The translations under genes and the position numbers were made by a program. Below, in pieces: positions 32,031-35,641 of a DNA stretch of 35,641 bases. The stretch lies in the NCBI GenBank assembly GCA_964351745.1, contig CAYGPI010000012.1:1-35641 (forward strand), read 5' to 3'. Origin of the DNA: CAYNJF01 sp964351745 (GTDB lineage Bacteria > Pseudomonadota > Gammaproteobacteria > Berkiellales > Berkiellaceae). Position 1 is the stretch's first letter, and the number at the start of each line of letters is the position of its first letter. Under the pieces are notes generated by a model. That model had not been told where the DNA came from. It did no database searches and saw only the letters and a list, made by a program, of their open reading frames with translations.

Positions 32031-32276
32031 ATGCGTTTTGATTTTAGTGAGCAAAATAATAAATCGAGGGGTCGTGCTGGCGTGTGGAATAAGAAAAGAA
32101 TTATTCGAGCGACGATTTTTGTTGGGATAGGATTATTGATTGGATTTTGGTTAAATAAAAAATATAAAAATAGCCCACCACCTAAAGTAGAAGTTGCAGC
32201 TCAGGCAGATACCGCACCTAAGCAAGTGAGTGAACAAGTTAAACTTCCTTCTCAGATTTCTAAAGACAATTCTTGA
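32031..32276 (+). CDS. 81-residue single-span membrane protein
   Basis: No recognised family. After a basic N-terminal ~25 residues comes one transmembrane helix (IFVGIGLLIGFWL, residues ~28-41), then a basic patch and a Pro/Ala/Gln-rich tail that would lie in the periplasm by the positive-inside rule. The ribosome-binding site is weak. Its 3' end overlaps the end of convergent lpxH by 17 bp. Confidence 0.6.
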   Translation: MRFDFSEQNNKSRGRAGVWNKKRIIRATIFVGIGLLIGFWLNKKYKNSPPPKVEVAAQADTAPKQVSEQVKLPSQISKDNS

Positions 32277-33036
32277 TTTTTTTTTGCTCACCATGATCTA
32301 GAGCCCCTTGGTAGTCAATCAAGCAGGGTCCTTTTGCTGTGAGCTGAAGGAGCACTGCTGATGTGGGGTGCCAGTCACCTAAAACAAAACGTTCGCCAAA
32401 TGGCATGGTGTGATGCTTGGCTCGATGAGTGTGCCCATGAATGATGGTTGGGACTTGAAAATCTTTTAAGCTGCTTTCTACAGCATTTTCATTGACATCG
32501 GTGATACTTGGATTGACTTGGGATTGATATGTTTTACTTTGTGCGCGAAGCTTGTCAGCAATTTTTGTTCTGTACCTGAGAGGAAGGTTGCGATAAAAAA
32601 ATAAAATGAGAGGGTTTCTGACAAATCTTCTAAATTTTTGGTAGGCCACATCATCGGTGCATAAGGTGTCGCCATGACACACAAGCAAGGTGTGATTGTA
32701 ATGTGTGATTGTTTGATAATCTGGCAGTACTTGCCAGCCTACAGCCTTCGAAAACTTTTTCCCGACTAAGAAATCACGATTTCCAGCCAAAAAGAAAATT
32801 TGAGTGCCTTGTTTTCTAAGTTCAGATAGTGCGTTTTGAACAAGAAAACTTGCTTGAGTTTCGTGATCATCACCAACCCAAACATCAAACAAGTCTCCAA
32901 GAATAAAAAGTGCATCAGCTCCGTGAATACTCCGAATGAATTGCTCAAACAGTTGTAGCGTTTCGGCTCTGTCTGCACTTAAATGGCAGTCTGAAATGAA
33001 GTAGGTATTACCCTTCAACAACTTCAACCTGCTCAA
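32260..33036 (-). CDS. lpxH: UDP-2,3-diacylglucosamine diphosphatase LpxH
   Basis: Membrane-associated metallophosphoesterase of lipid A synthesis, cleaving UDP-diacylglucosamine to lipid X. Metal-site motifs are all present: DCHLS, GDLFDVWVGDD, GNRDFLVGKKF, HGDTLCTDD and HGHTHR. The family N-terminus begins a few residues before DCHLS, so the start must be one of several TTG codons at 33036, 33027, 33021 or 33018; no ATG fits. All of them lie inside the 3' end of ppiB, giving an overlap of 11-29 bp. The lpxH-ppiB pair facing a synthetase gene matches E. coli. The long coordinate is given; the true start may be 15-18 bp further in. Confidence 0.93.
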   Translation of the reverse strand: MSRLKLLKGNTYFISDCHLSADRAETLQLFEQFIRSIHGADALFILGDLFDVWVGDDHETQASFLVQNALSELRKQGTQIFFLAGNRDFLVGKKFSKAVGWQVLPDYQTITHYNHTLLVCHGDTLCTDDVAYQKFRRFVRNPLILFFYRNLPLRYRTKIADKLRAQSKTYQSQVNPSITDVNENAVESSLKDFQVPTIIHGHTHRAKHHTMPFGERFVLGDWHPTSAVLLQLTAKGPCLIDYQGALDHGEQKKIKNCL

Positions 33037-33505
33037 TCACAATTTCTTCGGTTGGGACATTTTCATGGCCGTTTTTCGTCGTTGTGTCTACTTTTGCAAT
33101 TTTATCAATCACATCAAGACCGTCAGTTACCTTGCCAAAAACGCAGTATCCCCAGCCCTGAGTAGACTCATCTTGAAAATCTAAGAAGTCATTATCTGCG
33201 ACATTGATAAAAAATTGTGAGCTGGCAGAATGTGGATCCATGGTTCTAGCCATGCTAATGGTGCCTTTTTTATTACTTAGCTTGTTGCTCGCTTCGTTTT
33301 CAATAGGATCTTTAGAGTCTTTTTGAGACATTTCTTTGGTGAACCCACCACCTTGAATCATGAAACCATCGATAACTCTATGAAAAATAGTATCTTTATA
33401 GAAATCAGAATTCACATAATCAAGAAAATTCTCTACTGTTTTAGGTGCTTTTTCAGAATCTAACTCAATAGTGATGTCGCCGTGGTTTGTATGTAGTATT
33501 ATCAT
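33008..33505 (-). CDS. ppiB: Peptidyl-prolyl cis-trans isomerase B (cyclophilin)
   Basis: A cytoplasmic cyclophilin that speeds proline isomerisation. No signal peptide is present, which separates it from periplasmic PpiA. The active-site strand FHRVIDGFMIQGGGF, with the catalytic arginine, is followed by ASSQFFINVADNDFLD and GYCVFGKVTDGLDVID. At 165 residues it has the E. coli length (164). It is the first gene of ppiB-lpxH and divergent from gltX. Confidence 0.96.
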   Translation of the reverse strand: MIILHTNHGDITIELDSEKAPKTVENFLDYVNSDFYKDTIFHRVIDGFMIQGGGFTKEMSQKDSKDPIENEASNKLSNKKGTISMARTMDPHSASSQFFINVADNDFLDFQDESTQGWGYCVFGKVTDGLDVIDKIAKVDTTTKNGHENVPTEEIVIEQVEVVEG

Positions 33506-33601
33506 CTGTTTTTAGCCTATCAATTATAAGTGGCGCTAGGTTACCATGAGGTGCCGCTTCTCGCTAGGCCTTATTATCGTAAAAAATAGGTTTTCTAACT
33601 C

Positions 33602-35011
33602 ATGACCATGATCAAATCAAGATTTACTCCAAGTCCGACAGGGTACATCCATATTGGCAATCTGCGCACAGCGCTTTTTAGCTTTTTGTACGGAAAATCA
33701 GCATGCCAGCCACCTCAAGGTCAGTTTTTACTTCGAATTGAAGATACGGATTTAGCTCGCTCAAAAGAGACTTATTGCGAACAGCTATACCAAGATTTAG
33801 GGTGGCTGGGTATCACGTGGCAAGAAGGCCCAAATGTTGAAGGCCCGGATGCGCCATATTTTCAAAGCCAACGTGGCGAGATCTATGAAGACTACTACCA
33901 GCAGATGCTTGATAATAAACAGGCTTACTGGTGTTTTTGTTCAGAAAAAACATTAGAGCTAGCTCGTAAGGCCCAAATCAGAGCGGGCCATCCTCCACGC
34001 TATGAAGGGACTTGCAGGCATTTAACCCCAGAACAAATTGAAAGCAAGATAAACGAGGGGCTAAAACCAGCTTTGCGCTTTAAAATACCAGATGTTGAAA
34101 CCATCGAGTACACAGATCTGGTTCAAGGTCTTAAAGTCTTTAAGTCGCAAGATATCGGTGATTTTATTGTCAAAAAAAATGATGGCACCGCGTCTTTTAT
34201 GTTTTGCAACGCCGTGGATGATTCTTTGATGGGAGTCACTCATGTGATTCGTGGGGACGATCATTTAACCAACACACCTCGCCAGCTAGCCATTTTAAAG
34301 ACTTTGGCTCTTAGAGCGCCCGAGTATGCGCATTCATCTTTAATTTTGGGCTCAGATGGTAAGCCACTTTCTAAGCGTAATGGCTCGCAGTCTGTGATTG
34401 ACTTGAAGAAACAAGGTTACTTTCCGCTAACGATAGCTAATTATTTGGCTAGGATAGGTCATCATTATGAAGAAGATAAACTGTTATCTTTAGAGCAATT
34501 AAGTGCCGCATTTGATTTAAATAAGATTTCGAAATCGCCGTCACGTTTTGATTTGGCACAATTAAGCCACTGGCAAAAAGAAGTCATCATGCAACAATCA
34601 GATGATGAAATCAGTGACTGGATGACTGAAACGATGGGTCACCAAATACCAGATGAAAAGAAATCGCTTTTTGTTAAAACGATCCGTGAAAACGTTTTGG
34701 TCTTACAAGATGTGCAGGATTGGATTGAGCGTTTGTTTGATGGCAAGGTTGAGGATGATGGCGTCTTGAAGGCAGCAGGTGAATCTTATTTTATTGCCGC
34801 CATAGAAGCTGTTAAATCTCACGGCCTTGATCACAAAGCAGTGTTTAATTCGATTAAAGAGCAAGAGGGTGTTAAAGGTAAAGCTTTATTTATGCCCATG
34901 AGGGTCGCCATCAGCGGAGTCACCTTTGGCCCACAAATGCCTGAGTTGTTTGAGCTATTAGGCCAAGACGCTATTTTAAGAAAATTAGAAAATGCGAAGT
35001 CATCGTCATAG
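33602..35011 (+). CDS. gltX: Glutamyl-tRNA synthetase
   Basis: Class I synthetase for tRNA-Glu. The HIGH-type motif reads HIGN in SPTGYIHIGNLRTALF; most relatives have HIGG. The KMSKS-type motif is PLSKR in SDGKPLSKRNG. A Cys-x-Cys at CFCS plus Cys-x-His (CRH) about 25 residues later match the zinc site of the E. coli enzyme. The 469-residue length equals that of full-length GluRS. Some gammaproteobacteria have two gltX genes, and I cannot tell which paralogue this is. The start is one of two nearby ATGs (33602 or 33608). It is followed 18 bp later by cysS. Confidence 0.96.
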   Translation: MTMIKSRFTPSPTGYIHIGNLRTALFSFLYGKSACQPPQGQFLLRIEDTDLARSKETYCEQLYQDLGWLGITWQEGPNVEGPDAPYFQSQRGEIYEDYYQQMLDNKQAYWCFCSEKTLELARKAQIRAGHPPRYEGTCRHLTPEQIESKINEGLKPALRFKIPDVETIEYTDLVQGLKVFKSQDIGDFIVKKNDGTASFMFCNAVDDSLMGVTHVIRGDDHLTNTPRQLAILKTLALRAPEYAHSSLILGSDGKPLSKRNGSQSVIDLKKQGYFPLTIANYLARIGHHYEEDKLLSLEQLSAAFDLNKISKSPSRFDLAQLSHWQKEVIMQQSDDEISDWMTETMGHQIPDEKKSLFVKTIRENVLVLQDVQDWIERLFDGKVEDDGVLKAAGESYFIAAIEAVKSHGLDHKAVFNSIKEQEGVKGKALFMPMRVAISGVTFGPQMPELFELLGQDAILRKLENAKSSS

Positions 35012-35029
35012 ATAAGAAAGAATATAAAA

Positions 35030-35641
35030 ATGTTAAAAATTTATAATACAATGTCTCGAGAAAAAGAGATTTTTAAACCGATTAATCCTGGTAAAATCGA
35101 TCTTTATGTGTGCGGCATTACGGTCTACGATTATTGTCACCTTGGCCATGCGCGCGTATTTGTGGCTTTTGATATGGCTGCTCGATTTTTAAGATCCACT
35201 GGCTGGGATGTTAATTATGTCCGTAATATCACTGATATTGACGATAAAATCATCAAGCGAGCCCAAGACAATCATGAGCCTTATGGCGAGCTGACGGAGC
35301 GTTTTATTGAGGCCATGATAGAAGATGAAGCCAGACTAGGTGTCTTGCGTCCTAATGCAGAGCCTAGAGCGACCATGCATATTAGTCAGATTATCGATAT
35401 GTGTGAGGCCTTGGTTAAAAAGGAACTCGCTTACGTTGGTCTTAATGGTGATCTTTTTTATCGTGTCGATAAGTTTGAAACGTATGGCCAATTAGCGAAT
35501 AAAAATCTAGAAGATCTGCAAGCCGGAGTTCGAGTCGATATTCAAGAAGCTAAAGAGAACCCACTTGATTTTGTCTTATGGAAAAAATCTAAGCCAGGTG
35601 AGCCATGCTGGGATTCGCCTTGGGGCGAAGGGCGCCCGGGT
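35030..35641 (+). CDS. cysS: Cysteinyl-tRNA synthetase, C-terminus cut by window end
   Basis: The first 204 residues are visible and open to the end of the window; the family is about 460 residues. VCGITVYDYCHLGHARVFV carries the first zinc-ligand cysteine and the HLGH (HIGH) motif. VNYVRNITDIDDKIIKRA, PRATMHISQII and the segment ENPLDFVLWKKSKPGEPCW are all typical of CysS. The ATG at 35030 fits the family N-terminus (MLKIYNTMSREKEIF). It lies 18 bp after gltX on the same strand and is probably co-transcribed. Placement near ppiB-lpxH recalls E. coli, where cysS faces ppiB directly. Confidence 0.97.
   Translation, partial: MLKIYNTMSREKEIFKPINPGKIDLYVCGITVYDYCHLGHARVFVAFDMAARFLRSTGWDVNYVRNITDIDDKIIKRAQDNHEPYGELTERFIEAMIEDEARLGVLRPNAEPRATMHISQIIDMCEALVKKELAYVGLNGDLFYRVDKFETYGQLANKNLEDLQAGVRVDIQEAKENPLDFVLWKKSKPGEPCWDSPWGEGRPG

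Overview
The window looks like a chromosomal segment of an AT-rich gammaproteobacterium. Neighbouring housekeeping genes keep classic gammaproteobacterial orders: metG<>mrp-dcd; purM-purN-DUF3108<>DUF2066-PerM-hda; arsC-wrbA<>TlpA/acylphosphatase/.../proS (close to the order known in Pseudomonas); bamD<>rluD...pgeF...clpB (as in E. coli); and lpxH-ppiB<>gltX-cysS. The many lineage-specific ORFs, a giant coiled-coil protein and the toxin remnants would fit a host-associated lineage such as Legionellales. That placement is inference; no rRNA or marker gene here settles it.

Layout. 1-3.5 kb: metG (cut by the window start), mrp and dcd. 3.6-7.7 kb: a 1386-residue protein joining a long helical region, a coiled coil and a C-terminal poly(A)-polymerase/CCA-transferase-like domain. 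7.7-11.3 kb: an accessory region with an immunity-like gene, an orphan HExxH metallopeptidase toxin tip (Tox-MPTase4-like) overlapping a small probable immunity gene, a GATC-rich degenerate repeat, an orphan SUKH-like immunity gene, a complete RelE/HTH (NadS-type) toxin-antitoxin pair with a dyad operator, and a possible small RNA. 11.3-16.7 kb: purine synthesis (purM, purN), envelope genes and the replication regulator hda. 16.9-18.3 kb: three small genes of unknown function, each in its own transcription unit, one with codon use typical of a very abundant protein. 18.3-24.5 kb: wrbA, arsC, a TlpA-like lipoprotein, acylphosphatase, a Pal-like lipoprotein, proS, bamD and rluD. 24.5-28 kb: the rluD-pgeF-clpB block, interrupted by unknown genes, mscL, and a small peptide with a double-glycine-like leader. 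28-35.6 kb: clpB behind a heat-shock (sigma-32) promoter, a DUF455 ferritin-like protein, lpxH, ppiB, gltX and the 5' part of cysS (cut by the window end).

Most genes act in translation (metG, proS, gltX, cysS, rluD), envelope building (bamD, lpxH, pgeF, Pal-like protein, mscL) and nucleotide metabolism (dcd, purM, purN). The least ordinary parts are the toxin/immunity patch, the PAP-like coiled-coil protein, the small independently transcribed genes at 16.9-18.3 kb, and several long perfect hairpins that lack a U tract.
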